Positions 1 to 8,909 are shown, counted from the first letter of the stretch. The stretch: DNA of 64,000 nucleotides from Ruminococcus sp. Marseille-P6503 (GCF_900604945.1 NZ_UWPB01000001.1:558001-622000), one strand, 5' to 3'. Translations and numbers: made by a program. Notes: generated by a model from the sequence alone, not told the origin.

Positions 1-1301
1 AGCCTTGCGCTGCCTATTGTCTGCAGCGCTGAAAAGCAGGGGATAGATATACCCATAAATATGACCCCCGCTCCCAGTATCGCGAGCGGAACTACGGATA
101 CGGCTATTTCGTCTACTCTTCCGCCGTACAGAAATTCAAGTATTTCCTTTGACAAAAGGCTTATTCCAATTCCCGACGGCACAGCTATTACAGAAGTTAT
201 AAAAAGCATTCCCGACAGGTTTTTCTGTATACAGCTGTGATCCTTTTTTGCCCATGATTCAGCCAGATTGGGAAGAATACTTTTGCCGAACATAGCCGTA
301 AGCGTCGGAACAAGCCCGAATATTGTCACTGCCAGGCCGGTATACGAGCCGTACACGAAGTTTGGAAGCGTCCGCAAGGTCAGATCGTTTTCGGTAAGGC
401 TGGAAAAAAGCATTTCGTTTTTTTCCAGCGCCTTTGAAAGGCAGGGGTTTATTGTGATCAGGTCTATCATATTAGTCAGAGTAGTTATTACCGAGGCTAC
501 AGCTATAGGCACCGCGTATTTGATAAGACGCTTTAAAAGCGCGGCGGTTCTGTCCGTAGATCTGTCCTGCTCCAGCATACGCCGGGTTATTCCGTCGCCG
601 TGTATTTTTCCTGAAATTATTATGTAAAGACAGCCTATTGCGGTAGCCAGCGATACTCCCAGTATAGACGCGCCGGTCACGAACGGCAGAGCAGCCGCGC
701 GGGCGTCGTCAATCGTACGGCAGAACCGTCCGAAGCAGCCGCCTGTCTGATAAAAGGAATTTTCCGCGCAATTCATTACCGCATATGCAAAGCCGAGACC
801 GAATATAAGCTTGAACACCGTTTCAACTATTTCAGATACCGCCGTAGGGATCATGTTTCTAAGCCCTTCGTAGTAGCCTCTTTCAACAGACATTACAGTG
901 CCCAGAAAAACCGAGGGAGCTACTCCTATAAGGGACCAAACCGCCGAAGGCTCGTGTATCACTCCCGAGGACAGCAGCCCGGACAGAGCGATAACCAGCA
1001 GCGACGCCGCCAGACCCAGAGCGCTGAATAAAAGCATAGATACTCTTTTTATTTTCCGTATGTTGCGGTATCTCTCGAAGGCGTAATTTTCCGCCACCAT
1101 GCGTGATATTGTCGAGGGGATTCCTGAAACGACTATTGCAAATATAGGCGTAAAAACCGCATAGGCGCTGGAGAAGTAACCCATTCCCGTTCCGCCCAGC
1201 ATATGCGTAAGCGGAATTTTATACATAAGCCCCAGAATTTTTGTGATTATGACCATTCCCATAAGAATGGCGGACCCCTTGAGAAAACTTTGCTTTTTCA
1301 A
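1..1301 (-). CDS. SpoVB/MurJ-like polysaccharide flippase (partial, C-terminus off the left edge)
   Basis: I translated this frame by hand; it stays open from position 1301 to the window edge (433 codons). The product is a multi-pass membrane protein starting MKKQSFLKGSAILMGMVII, followed by a stretch on a GTGMGYFSSAYAVFTPIFA pattern, which is typical of the MATE-like oligosaccharide flippase family that includes stage V sporulation protein B. Such proteins move lipid-linked glycans across the membrane; in spore formers SpoVB acts in spore cortex synthesis. I chose the TTG start at 1301 because a GGAGG box at 1310-1314 lies 8 nt upstream; the ATG at 1308 is only 1 nt from that box and is in another frame that soon stops. 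The substrate is unknown. The gene is divergent from the aminotransferase gene to its right. Confidence 0.82.
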   Translation of the reverse strand, partial: MKKQSFLKGSAILMGMVIITKILGLMYKIPLTHMLGGTGMGYFSSAYAVFTPIFAIVVSGIPSTISRMVAENYAFERYRNIRKIKRVSMLLFSALGLAASLLVIALSGLLSSGVIHEPSAVWSLIGVAPSVFLGTVMSVERGYYEGLRNMIPTAVSEIVETVFKLIFGLGFAYAVMNCAENSFYQTGGCFGRFCRTIDDARAAALPFVTGASILGVSLATAIGCLYIIISGKIHGDGITRRMLEQDRSTDRTAALLKRLIKYAVPIAVASVITTLTNMIDLITINPCLSKALEKNEMLFSSLTENDLTLRTLPNFVYGSYTGLAVTIFGLVPTLTAMFGKSILPNLAESWAKKDHSCIQKNLSGMLFITSVIAVPSGIGISLLSKEILEFLYGGRVDEIAVSVVPLAILGAGVIFMGISIPCFSALQTIGSAR

Positions 1302-1461
1302 AACACATACCTCCGCTTTTCTTACTCTTTCTATTTTATGACAAGCTTTGGGACGTTATTACAGCAGGCTGTCCAAAACCGATTTCAGCAAGGTTGAATG
1401 CTTATCGGTGAAAATGCAATTAAAAAATATAAAAGGTCTTTATTTTTTCTCAGAAGTATGT

Positions 1462-1504
1462 TATAATAAAATGTCAGAATATTTATTGCAGATCGGTGAT
1501 CTGC
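1462..1504 (+). promoter_or_regulatory. Extended -10 promoter and leader hairpin of the aminotransferase gene
   Basis: A TG-T-TATAAT extended -10 element sits at 1459-1467; no good -35 is visible. In the short leader a perfect 7-bp hairpin, GCAGATC-ggt-GATCTGC (1488-1504), ends just before the ribosome-binding site AAAGGA. The promoter call is a sequence match only. Confidence 0.5.
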
Positions 1505-1521
1505 TGAAAGGAATGTTTATA

Positions 1522-2715
1522 ATGAATTATGATTTTTCAGAAAAGGTTTCTCATCTTCAGGCTTCTGCTATCAGAGAGATTTTAAAGTTTACCGCAGACC
1601 CGGAGGTTATATCCTTTGCCGCCGGAAATCCCGCTCCCGAGGCATTTCCCGTTGAAACGCTTACCGAGCTTTCTGCCGAGATCTTTGCGGAAGACCCTAT
1701 TCTTGCGCTTCAGTACAGCGTTACCGAGGGATATACGCCTTTGAGGGACGAGCTTAAAAAGCGTCTGGAAAAAGACGGCATATTTGATCCGGAAGCCGAC
1801 GAGCTTATCATAACCAGCGGAGCTCAGCAGGCAAACGAGCTTACCGCCAAGGTAATGTGCGACGAGGGGGATACGCTAGTTTGCGAGGCGCCCTGCTTTA
1901 TAGGCTCGCTCAACGCTTTCAAATCCTACAATGTCGATCTGCGCGGAGTTACTCTTGACCCTGACGGTATAAATCTTGAAGAGCTGGAGAAGGTTCTGAG
2001 CGGAGGAACGGTAAAGCTTATATATCTGATCCCGAATTTTCAGAATCCTACCGGTAATACCATGAGTCTTGAAAAAAGAAAGGCCGTGCTTGAGCTGGCA
2101 AAGAAATATAATACGGTTATTCTGGAGGATAACCCTTACGGCGATCTCAGATTTGCCGGAGAGGATATTCCGACGATCAAAAGCATGGATAACAGCGGAA
2201 ACGTAGTGTATTCAGGAACCTTCTCCAAGGTGCTGGCTCCCGGAATACGCGTAGGCTACGCTGTGGGACCGAAGGAGATAATTCAGAAAATAGTCGTTTG
2301 CAAGCAGGTAGCTGACGTTCATTCTAATATCTGGGCTCAGGTCCTGGCTTATAAGTTCCTTACAAAGTGCGATATGGATAAGCACCTTGCTTCTCTCAGA
2401 GAGATATATAAGCATAAATGCTCTCTTATGCTTGACGCGATAGAAAAGAATTTTTCAAGCAAGGTTACCTGCACAAAGCCTGAGGGCGGACTGTTTATCT
2501 GGTGTACGCTGCCTTCGGACTGCGATATGATGTCCTTCTGTTCCAGAGCGGTGCAGGAATATAAGGTGGCTCTGGTACCGGGAACGGCGTTTATGGTCAA
2601 CGAAACTGATAAGACCACTTCCTTCAGAGTCAATTTCTCCACGCCAACTGACGAGCAGATAGTAAAGGGCTGTGAAATGGTGGGCAGGCTTTCTAAGGAG
2701 ATGTTCGGAGAATAA
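1522..2715 (+). CDS. PLP-dependent aminotransferase, class I/II (2-aminoadipate/LysN-like family)
   Basis: The protein of 397 aa has the fold-type I aminotransferase pattern: SAIREILKFTADPEVISFAAG at the start, SGAQQANELTAKV before the cofactor site, NPTGNT in the middle, and the PLP-lysine motif SGTFSKVLAPGIRVGY, where K is the expected Schiff-base residue. The family contains multi-substrate aminotransferases acting on 2-aminoadipate, branched-chain or aromatic amino acids; the substrate here cannot be read from sequence. An in-frame upstream extension exists, but the start at 1522 is preferred: AAAGGA lies about 10 nt upstream, while the ATG at 1513 is almost on top of it and the upstream residues are not family-like. 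It appears to stand alone behind its own promoter. Confidence 0.88.
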   Translation: MNYDFSEKVSHLQASAIREILKFTADPEVISFAAGNPAPEAFPVETLTELSAEIFAEDPILALQYSVTEGYTPLRDELKKRLEKDGIFDPEADELIITSGAQQANELTAKVMCDEGDTLVCEAPCFIGSLNAFKSYNVDLRGVTLDPDGINLEELEKVLSGGTVKLIYLIPNFQNPTGNTMSLEKRKAVLELAKKYNTVILEDNPYGDLRFAGEDIPTIKSMDNSGNVVYSGTFSKVLAPGIRVGYAVGPKEIIQKIVVCKQVADVHSNIWAQVLAYKFLTKCDMDKHLASLREIYKHKCSLMLDAIEKNFSSKVTCTKPEGGLFIWCTLPSDCDMMSFCSRAVQEYKVALVPGTAFMVNETDKTTSFRVNFSTPTDEQIVKGCEMVGRLSKEMFGE

Positions 2716-2853
2716 GGCAAAACGCTGTAATTGCCAAAGCCGTCCTTATGATCCGCTTTGCCGGAGAGCACAAAAAGCTGTGCGATAGCCGTGCTTCAGA
2801 GCAAATAGTCTAAACAGGAGGGAGGTCCGCTCGGAGGTCGTCCGAGGAATATT

Positions 2854-3312
2854 ATGAAGGTCAACTTTACGCTGCTGCAGATCGTTCTGACGACGGTTTC
2901 GGTTTTTGTGCTGTGCTCATGCGCCGCCGCCGACTGCTTTCTCATCTACCTTGATATAGTTGATGTAAACAGCAATTCCTTTGTTATCAACGGCGTTATA
3001 AGCATAGCCGCCGCGGTTGTATTTCTTATCCTGATTTTCAGACCCTCGCTTACCGGCTTTGTCAGAAAGGACAGCGGTGAAAATCCCGCTCCCGCGCTTT
3101 CGGCGGTCAGGACATATCTATGCTTTCTCGCGCTTGACGCTGCGGCGATACTTTCTATTATGCTTTTCGGAGCGGTGCTTTCCGAAAATGTGGTAATGTA
3201 TATTCTGATCTTGGCTCCGCTGCTGTTTATTATAGGAGCGGTAAAGTACGTTTTCGATGTGCGCAGAATAGGCGTCGACGAGAGCGGGGGAGAGGATGAC
3301 CCGCACACATAA
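2854..3312 (+). CDS. Small four-helix membrane protein, unknown function
   Basis: A 152-residue hydrophobic protein with about four predicted membrane segments (roughly residues 8-30, 45-65, 88-108 and 112-132) and a short acidic, charged C-terminus (DESGGEDDP). I do not recognise the family. The start at 2854 has GAGG 6 nt upstream, at the 3' foot of a small hairpin (CTCGGA-ggtcg-TCCGAG, 2830-2846); further upstream there is a second purine-rich box AGGAGGGAGG at 2816-2825. It lies between the aminotransferase and trpS genes on the same strand. Function cannot be inferred from either neighbour. Confidence 0.65.
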   Translation: MKVNFTLLQIVLTTVSVFVLCSCAAADCFLIYLDIVDVNSNSFVINGVISIAAAVVFLILIFRPSLTGFVRKDSGENPAPALSAVRTYLCFLALDAAAILSIMLFGAVLSENVVMYILILAPLLFIIGAVKYVFDVRRIGVDESGGEDDPHT

Positions 3313-3389
3313 TTACAACGTATGAGCGTAATATGACAGTGTTATTGCAATTATCTGCCGATCAATGCAGAATAAATCAATTAAGAAAC

Positions 3390-3430
3390 GGAGGAAAGTC
3401 CGGCATTGCTCAGACTGCCGGGCGAATGAG
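3390..3430 (+). promoter_or_regulatory. Hairpin between the Shine-Dalgarno box and start codon of trpS
   Basis: GGAGG (3390-3394), then an 8-bp stem GTCCGGCA (3398-3405) pairing with TGCCGGGC (3416-3423) around a 10-nt loop, then GAATGAG and the ATG at 3431. Linear spacing is 36 nt; with the hairpin folded it is 10 nt (AAA plus GAATGAG). No other purine-rich box is at a usable distance. Confidence 0.6.
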
Positions 3431-4432
3431 ATGAGTGAAAACAAGAAACTGATTTTCAGCGGTATCCAGCCTACAGGCACGTTCACGCTGGGTAACTACC
3501 TTGGGGCGGTAAAGAACTGGGGGCCGCTTCAGGACGAATATGACTGCGTTTATTCAATAGTAGACCTTCACGCTATAACTGTAAGGCAGGATCCCGTTAA
3601 GCTGAGGCAGAATTCCATGCAGGCGTACGCTCTGCTTCAGGCGTGCGGACTTGACCCTAAAAAATCTATACTGTTTTTCCAGAGTCATAATAAGTGCCAC
3701 GCCGAGCTTAGCTGGGTGTTAAGCTGTACCACGCAGTTCGGAGAGCTTACCAGAATGACTCAGTTCAAGGATAAGTCCGCCAAGCACGCGGACAACATCA
3801 ACGCGGGACTGTTTACCTATCCTGTGCTTATGGCGGCCGATATTCTCGCGTATAACGCCGATCTTGTTCCTATCGGTATCGATCAAAAACAGCACCTGGA
3901 GCTTGCCAGAAACATAGCGCAGCGGTTCAATCAGCGTTACGGCGAATTCTTTACTCTGCCTGAGCCGTATATACCTAAGGCGGGAGCGAAGATAATGTCG
4001 CTGCAGGAGCCGACCAAGAAAATGTCCAAGTCTGATGAGAATCCTAACGCCTGTATTCTTATACTTGACGATAAGGATACTATAATCCGCAAATTCAAGA
4101 GAGCGGTTACAGATTCCGAAGCCGAGGTAAGGTATGCCGAGGGCAAGGACGGAATTAACAATCTTATGACTATATATTCAGCGGTTACCGGAAAGACTAT
4201 GGACGAGATAGAAGCTGAATTTTTCGGCAAGGGCTACGGCGATTTCAAGCTTGCTGTCGGAGAAGCGGTCGCCGATCATTTAGAGCCTGTAAGAAGCGAG
4301 TTTTCAAGGCTTATAAACGATAAGGCTTATCTGAAGGAATGTTACGTTGACGGAGCTCAGAGAGCCGAAAGAATCACCCAGAGAATCCTTACGAAGGTAT
4401 ACCGCAAGGTAGGATTTGTAGACGCGAAATGA
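3431..4432 (+). CDS. trpS: Tryptophanyl-tRNA synthetase
   Basis: Charges tRNA-Trp with tryptophan in the cytoplasm. The 333-residue protein begins MSENKKLIFSGIQPTGTFTL, has the class I HIGH-type signature as TLGN (around residue 20) and the KMSKS loop as KKMSKSDENPNA (around residue 200), and matches the usual bacterial TrpS length. Start: family alignment favours the ATG at 3431, but no ribosome-binding site lies immediately before it. Instead GGAGG is at 3390-3394, separated by a stable hairpin (GTCCGGCA/TGCCGGGC, 3398-3423) that would bring it to about 10 nt. An upstream in-frame ATG at 3365 has no visible ribosome-binding site and would add residues unlike the family. No T-box leader was found upstream. 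Confidence 0.95.
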   Translation: MSENKKLIFSGIQPTGTFTLGNYLGAVKNWGPLQDEYDCVYSIVDLHAITVRQDPVKLRQNSMQAYALLQACGLDPKKSILFFQSHNKCHAELSWVLSCTTQFGELTRMTQFKDKSAKHADNINAGLFTYPVLMAADILAYNADLVPIGIDQKQHLELARNIAQRFNQRYGEFFTLPEPYIPKAGAKIMSLQEPTKKMSKSDENPNACILILDDKDTIIRKFKRAVTDSEAEVRYAEGKDGINNLMTIYSAVTGKTMDEIEAEFFGKGYGDFKLAVGEAVADHLEPVRSEFSRLINDKAYLKECYVDGAQRAERITQRILTKVYRKVGFVDAK

Positions 4433-4457
4433 TTTTTACGGAAAGGAGCCGGTAAAA

Positions 4458-7268
4458 ATGAAAAATGCTATGCTGCTTGATACTGTGCGTGAAATTAAAA
4501 ATTCGCTGAGCAGGTTCCTTTCTATTTTTACTATTATCGCGCTGGGCTGCGGATTCTTTTCGGGAATCAAGGCGACAATGCCTGATATGATAGATACTGC
4601 TTCTCAGTATTTCATCGACAACAATCTGATGGATTATAAGCTTATGTCGAATATAGGCATAAAATCCGAGGACGTTCAGGCTGTGAGAAACGCCGGAGGA
4701 GTGGAGGGCGCTCTTCCGGGGTATTCAAAAGACGTTTTCTACTATTATAACAACCAGAACTGCGTTTTAAAGGTTATGTCCTATAACGCGAAGGTTTCCG
4801 GCGAAAGCCCCAACCGTATCAACAGCCCTGTTCTGCTGGAAGGAAGAATGCCGGAAAAATCAGGCGAATGCGTGGTCGAGGTGAAAATGTCCACGCCTGA
4901 TACCTTTAAAGTCGGAAATAAGCTTACTATTTCATCTCCTACCGAGGACGAGGATATTCTGGATTCCTTTGCTACCGATACCTTTGAGATAGTCGGGATA
5001 GTTACGTCGCCTCTGTATATCGGATACGAAAGGGACGCTACCAACGTGGGAAACGGAACGGTCAACAGCTATATAATCGTACCCGAGGAGGATTTTGTGC
5101 TGGATTATTACAGCGAGCTGTACATAACCTTTGAGGGGCTGGACGAATACGATCCCTTTTCGCAGGAGTATACCGACGCTGTAAATCAAAAGAAGGATAA
5201 AGCCGTTGAGGCGTTTACCGCAAGCGTTCAGTCCAGATATGACCGGCTGCTGTCAGACGCCCGTTCGGAGCTTGAAAGCGCGGAGCTGAAGGCACAGACG
5301 CTGGAGGAGGTTCTGTCCTCAGATACCGCCGCGCTTGAGGAGATGAAGCGGCAGGGGACCTCAGATCTGGAGCAGCTTCAGGCTCAGTATGACGCAATGA
5401 GCAATCAGGAATCGGCGCAGGGCTATCTGATGAAATCGCAGCTTATTCAGGCTCAGGACAAGCTTGATATTCTTGAGGAGCTTATAAGCTCCAGAAACGA
5501 CGGAAAAACAGAGGCTGATGAAAAATATGCTTTTCAGCTTGAGCAGGCAAAGGCAGAGATAGCCGCTGCGGGAGAACAGCTGGAAGCCATGCCGGAGCTG
5601 AAAGTTTACGAGTCGGACAGATTTTCAAGCACGGACTACAGCTCCTTTAAAAACGACAGTGAAAAGGTAGACGCCGTTGCCAAGGTGTTCCCGGTATTCT
5701 TCATTCTTATTGCCGCCCTTGTCTGTCTTACTACTATGACCAGAATGGTGGAGGAGCAGAGGATACAGATAGGAACCTACAAGGCGCTGGGCTATTCGTC
5801 GGGAAGGATAATTTCAAAGTATCTGGTCTATGCGGCGCTCGCCGCGGCTCTGGGCAGCTGTATAGGCACTGCTGTCGGACTTCAGGTTTTCCCGTATATA
5901 ATCTATGACAGCTATAAGATAATGTATAATATTCCGAGCATAGATACTCCCTTCAAGCCTGTTTACATGATACTTTGCATGACCGTATCGCTGATCTGCA
6001 CCTGCTCGGCTGTGGTGTATTCGTGTATAAGAGAGCTTAAAGCTCAGCCCTCACAGCTTATGAGGCCAAGACCTCCCGTTTCGGGCAGAAGGGTCATACT
6101 TGAAAAGGTTGGTTTTGTGTGGAAGCGTCTTGACTTTCTGGCAAAGGTGACCGTCAGAAACCTGCTCAGATATAAAAAGCGGTTTTTTATGACGGTGATA
6201 GGAGTTGCCGGCTGTACCGCGCTGATCGTGACAGGCTTCGGGCTTAAATACTCCATAAAATCAATTGCTGACAAGCAGTTCAACGAGGTTTTCGATTATG
6301 ACGCCGTTGTGGTCATGAATCAGGACAGCCTTGATAAAACTCCTTCCCCTGCGGATAAGCTGGAGGACTTTGAGGAAATAGACAGCCGTATACCGTTCTG
6401 TCTGATTGAATCGACGGCTGAAAGCGAAGATAATTCCCAGTCGGTAAGCGTGGTGGTTCCAAGCGAAAAGGAGCTGCTGGGGGATTATATACAGCTTAAA
6501 AGCGTTGACGGCGGAAAGGAGTGCAGGCTGGGGGACGATGAGGTTATCATTACCGAAAAGCTGGCGAAAATGCTTGATCTTGAAGCCGGCGGCAGTTTTG
6601 AGATCTATTCCGATGATAAAGGACGAGTAAGCGTAAGTATAGGCGCGGTAGTCAAAAACTACGCTTTGCATTATGTATATATGTCGCCGGAGCTTTATGA
6701 AAAGCTTTACGGAGAGGAACCTGTCTATAATCTGGCGTATATAAAGCTTACCGACGGATCGGACGAAAACGCCTTCAAGGAAAGCCTTATAAGCGATTCG
6801 GAGGATTTTTTGGGTATCACGTCCAAGACCGACAGCAGCCGAGGATTTTTAAATTCGGTAGACAGCCTGAATACTATAGTTCTGCTTCTCATTTTCTGCG
6901 CGGGACTGCTTGCCGTTATAGTGCTTTATAATCTGGCAAATATCAATATAACCGAGCGAAAAAGGGAGATTGCAACTATAAAGGTTCTGGGCTTTTACGA
7001 CGGGGAAACCTCGGCGTATATTTACAGGGAAAATATCATATCCGCGGTTATAGGAATAGCGATCGGTCTGGCGGTGGGAAAGATACTGCATTATTTCGTG
7101 GTTATAACTACCGAGATAGATATAGTAATGTTTAACCGTACCCTTGTATGGTGGGCGTACATTCTGGGAGCGCTTCTTACGATGGCGTTTGCCGCCGCCG
7201 TTAATGTGGTGCTGCATTTCAAGCTTAAGAAGATAGATATGGTTGAATCTCTGAAATCAATCGAGTAA
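4458..7268 (+). CDS. Large FtsX-type ABC transporter permease with an extracytoplasmic coiled coil
   Basis: A 936-residue membrane protein with two FtsX-like permease domains. One membrane helix is near residues 15-37. A long extracytoplasmic region follows and contains a Glu/Gln/Lys-rich coiled coil at about 260-385 (ELKAQTLEEVLSS, EQAKAEIAAAGEQLEA). The first permease domain is around 410-530, with the MacB-type phrase EEQRIQIGTYKALGYSSGRI; the second is at the C-terminus, with ERKREIATIKVLGF. Such permeases work with a MacB/LolD-type ATPase in export, lipoprotein or peptide handling, or control of cell-wall hydrolases. No ATPase gene is next to it: trpS is upstream and a tiny membrane protein follows. 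The start at 4458 has AAAGGAG about 9 nt upstream, 25 nt after trpS, so the two may be co-transcribed. Confidence 0.85.
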   Translation: MKNAMLLDTVREIKNSLSRFLSIFTIIALGCGFFSGIKATMPDMIDTASQYFIDNNLMDYKLMSNIGIKSEDVQAVRNAGGVEGALPGYSKDVFYYYNNQNCVLKVMSYNAKVSGESPNRINSPVLLEGRMPEKSGECVVEVKMSTPDTFKVGNKLTISSPTEDEDILDSFATDTFEIVGIVTSPLYIGYERDATNVGNGTVNSYIIVPEEDFVLDYYSELYITFEGLDEYDPFSQEYTDAVNQKKDKAVEAFTASVQSRYDRLLSDARSELESAELKAQTLEEVLSSDTAALEEMKRQGTSDLEQLQAQYDAMSNQESAQGYLMKSQLIQAQDKLDILEELISSRNDGKTEADEKYAFQLEQAKAEIAAAGEQLEAMPELKVYESDRFSSTDYSSFKNDSEKVDAVAKVFPVFFILIAALVCLTTMTRMVEEQRIQIGTYKALGYSSGRIISKYLVYAALAAALGSCIGTAVGLQVFPYIIYDSYKIMYNIPSIDTPFKPVYMILCMTVSLICTCSAVVYSCIRELKAQPSQLMRPRPPVSGRRVILEKVGFVWKRLDFLAKVTVRNLLRYKKRFFMTVIGVAGCTALIVTGFGLKYSIKSIADKQFNEVFDYDAVVVMNQDSLDKTPSPADKLEDFEEIDSRIPFCLIESTAESEDNSQSVSVVVPSEKELLGDYIQLKSVDGGKECRLGDDEVIITEKLAKMLDLEAGGSFEIYSDDKGRVSVSIGAVVKNYALHYVYMSPELYEKLYGEEPVYNLAYIKLTDGSDENAFKESLISDSEDFLGITSKTDSSRGFLNSVDSLNTIVLLLIFCAGLLAVIVLYNLANINITERKREIATIKVLGFYDGETSAYIYRENIISAVIGIAIGLAVGKILHYFVVITTEIDIVMFNRTLVWWAYILGALLTMAFAAAVNVVLHFKLKKIDMVESLKSIE

Positions 7269-7330
7269 TATTATCAGCGAAGTTTAATACAGGAGCGTTC
7301 GGCTTTTGTTTACATACGGGAGGATTTAGC

Positions 7331-7552
7331 ATGGAAAATGAGAACAGAAAAAACAGAAGGATAAATTGGTGGGCGCTGCTGGCTTCGTTTCTGCTCGGAG
7401 CTGTCGCGGGTTATTTTCTTGCCCCGGCTAAAAAGGGAATGATCATCGGTAGCTACAATGGCAACAATTTTGTTCCTGATGATTTCGATGATTTCAGCGA
7501 TGACGATGACGGTGAGCCGTGGGAGGACGAAACTCAGTCGTATTCCTTCTGA
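7331..7552 (+). CDS. Small single-pass membrane protein with acidic tail
   Basis: A 73-residue protein with a basic N-terminus (ENRKNRRIN), one membrane helix at about residues 13-30 (WALLASFLLGAVAGYFLAPA), a short linker, and a very acidic C-terminal half (DDFDDFSDDDDGEPWEDE). The ribosome-binding site GGGAGG lies 8 nt before the ATG, so translation is credible. The topology resembles YtxH-like small membrane proteins but the tail does not, and I do not assign a function. It follows the FtsX-type permease by 62 bp on the same strand. Confidence 0.65.
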   Translation: MENENRKNRRINWWALLASFLLGAVAGYFLAPAKKGMIIGSYNGNNFVPDDFDDFSDDDDGEPWEDETQSYSF

Positions 7553-7570
7553 TATGCCGCTTTTAAGCGG

Positions 7571-7615
7571 TTATGCCGACGTAATTAAGAGATCCGTAGG
7601 TTTTCGGCGGCATAA
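7571..7615 (+). repeat. Inverted repeat, possible terminator after the small membrane protein gene
   Basis: TTATGCCG (7571-7578) pairs exactly with CGGCATAA (7608-7615) around a 29-nt loop. A smaller stem CCGC-ttttaa-GCGG lies just before it (7557-7570). No run of T follows, so a Rho-independent terminator is only a weak reading. Confidence 0.35.
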
Positions 7616-7651
7616 TGAGCTGCGGCTTTAAATGTGAAAGGGTAAAAACCA

Positions 7652-7753
7652 TTCAATAAGTGGTACTGCTCCTTAGGGCTTTAGTCGTGGATTCAGTACC
7701 CGACTTAAGAACGTAGAGGACTCCCGCCTAAGAGGCGGGGGACATCCGTTCAA
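7652..7753 (+). mobile_element. 97-nt structured unit resembling a solo IS200/IS605 right end (PATE/omega-RNA remnant)
   Basis: Between two copies of TTCAA (7652-7656 and 7749-7753) lie two perfect 7-bp stems: GGTACTG (7662-7668) with CAGTACC (7694-7700), and CCCGCCT (7723-7729) with AGGCGGG (7733-7739, loop AAG). A subterminal hairpin a few bases before a TTCAA-type cleavage sequence is the layout of IS200/IS605 right ends, which also form the 3' scaffold of TnpB omega RNAs. No tnpA or tnpB is nearby. The assignment is by layout, not by alignment; an unrelated structured 5' leader of ychF remains possible. Confidence 0.45.
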
Positions 7754-7784
7754 GTGATAATTTTTTACGAAAGGCGTAATAAAT

Positions 7785-8879
7785 ATGAAGCTAGGTATGG
7801 TAGGTCTGCCTAACGTGGGCAAATCAACACTTTTTAATGCACTGACAAATGCAGGAGCGGAATCGGCAAACTATCCGTTCTGCACAATTGAACCAAACGT
7901 GGGAATAGTATCTGTTCCCGACGAAAGGCTTGAAAAGCTGAGAGATATGTACAACCCGGTCAAGTTTACTCCGGCTGTACTTGAATTTGTGGATATTGCA
8001 GGTCTTGTCAAGGGCGCTTCCAAGGGCGAGGGTCTGGGAAACAAGTTTCTTTCAAATATCCGCGAGGTGGACGCTGTCGTTCATGTGGTAAGATGCTTTG
8101 AGGACGATAATATTGTGCACGTTGACGGAAGCATAAATCCCGCGAGAGATATTGAAACGATAGACCTTGAGCTTATTTTTTCCGATGTGGAGCTTATCGA
8201 GAGAAAGCTTGACAGAACGAAAAAAGCAATGAAGGGCGATAAGTCTCTTGCTTCGGCAGTGGATTTTCTGGAAAGACTGAAGGCTCATCTTGAGGAGGGC
8301 AGACCGGCGAGAGCCTTTGAAATGACCGGCGAAGAGCTTGAGCTTCTCAGAGAAACGCCGCTGCTGTCCTTAAAGCCGGTGATTTACGCTGCAAATATGT
8401 CTGAGGATGACTTTATAAATAATATCGACTCGAATCCGCACTATAAGGCGGTATGCGATATTGCGCAGAGCGAGGGCAGCGCGGTGTTCCCGATCTGCGC
8501 TCAGATAGAGGCTGAGATCGCGGACATGAACGACGAGGACAAGGCAATGTTTCTGGGGGAGCTTGGTCTTGAAACCTCAGGACTTAACCGTATAATCAAA
8601 GAGGGTTACGCTCTGCTCGGACTTATTTCATTTCTTACGGCAGGCGAGCCGGAGGTAAGGGCGTGGACGATAAAAAAGGGCACGAAAGCGCCGCAGGCGG
8701 CAGGAAAGATCCATACTGACTTTGAAAAGGGATTTATCCGCGCGGAGGTAGTTTCCTTTGACGATCTTATGAAATGCGGCTCGATGACAGGCGCGAAGGA
8801 AAAGGGACTTGTCCGTCTTGAGGGCAAGGATTACGATATGCAGGACGGAGATATAGTTCTTTTCAGGTTTAACGTGTGA
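7785..8879 (+). CDS. ychF: Obg-like ATPase YchF
   Basis: A 364-residue cytoplasmic P-loop protein of the Obg/HAS-GTPase group, known to bind ATP rather than GTP and to associate with ribosomes in translation and stress responses. It starts [20 protein letters not shown], with the Walker A/G1 loop GLPNVGKST at residues 6-14, the switch II motif [19 protein letters not shown], and ANMSE (around residue 205) in place of the NKxD GTP-specificity motif, as is usual for YchF. The C-terminal TGS domain contains [20 protein letters not shown]. The length is normal. GAAAGG lies upstream of the ATG, and the structured unit at 7652-7753 lies between it and the preceding gene. Confidence 0.95.
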   Translation: MKLGMVGLPNVGKSTLFNALTNAGAESANYPFCTIEPNVGIVSVPDERLEKLRDMYNPVKFTPAVLEFVDIAGLVKGASKGEGLGNKFLSNIREVDAVVHVVRCFEDDNIVHVDGSINPARDIETIDLELIFSDVELIERKLDRTKKAMKGDKSLASAVDFLERLKAHLEEGRPARAFEMTGEELELLRETPLLSLKPVIYAANMSEDDFINNIDSNPHYKAVCDIAQSEGSAVFPICAQIEAEIADMNDEDKAMFLGELGLETSGLNRIIKEGYALLGLISFLTAGEPEVRAWTIKKGTKAPQAAGKIHTDFEKGFIRAEVVSFDDLMKCGSMTGAKEKGLVRLEGKDYDMQDGDIVLFRFNV

Positions 8880-8909
8880 TTTTAGTGCGAGAGTAAGGAG
8901 GTCGGGGCG

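Noticed and set aside
2816-2853. Hairpin-bridged start at the small membrane protein gene
   Set aside because: A hairpin lies after AGGAGGGAGG, but a GAGG box 6 nt before the ATG gives a normal site.
3389-3402. GGAGGAAAGTCCGG, resembling the conserved 5' part of bacterial RNase P RNA
   Set aside because: The downstream RNase P RNA motifs are missing and trpS begins within 40 nt. The similarity is short and explained by the RBS and adjoining hairpin.
3313-3430. T-box leader before trpS (and also before leuS, 57912-57985)
   Set aside because: No AGGGTGG-type T-box sequence or specifier stem was found, and the leuS gap is too short.
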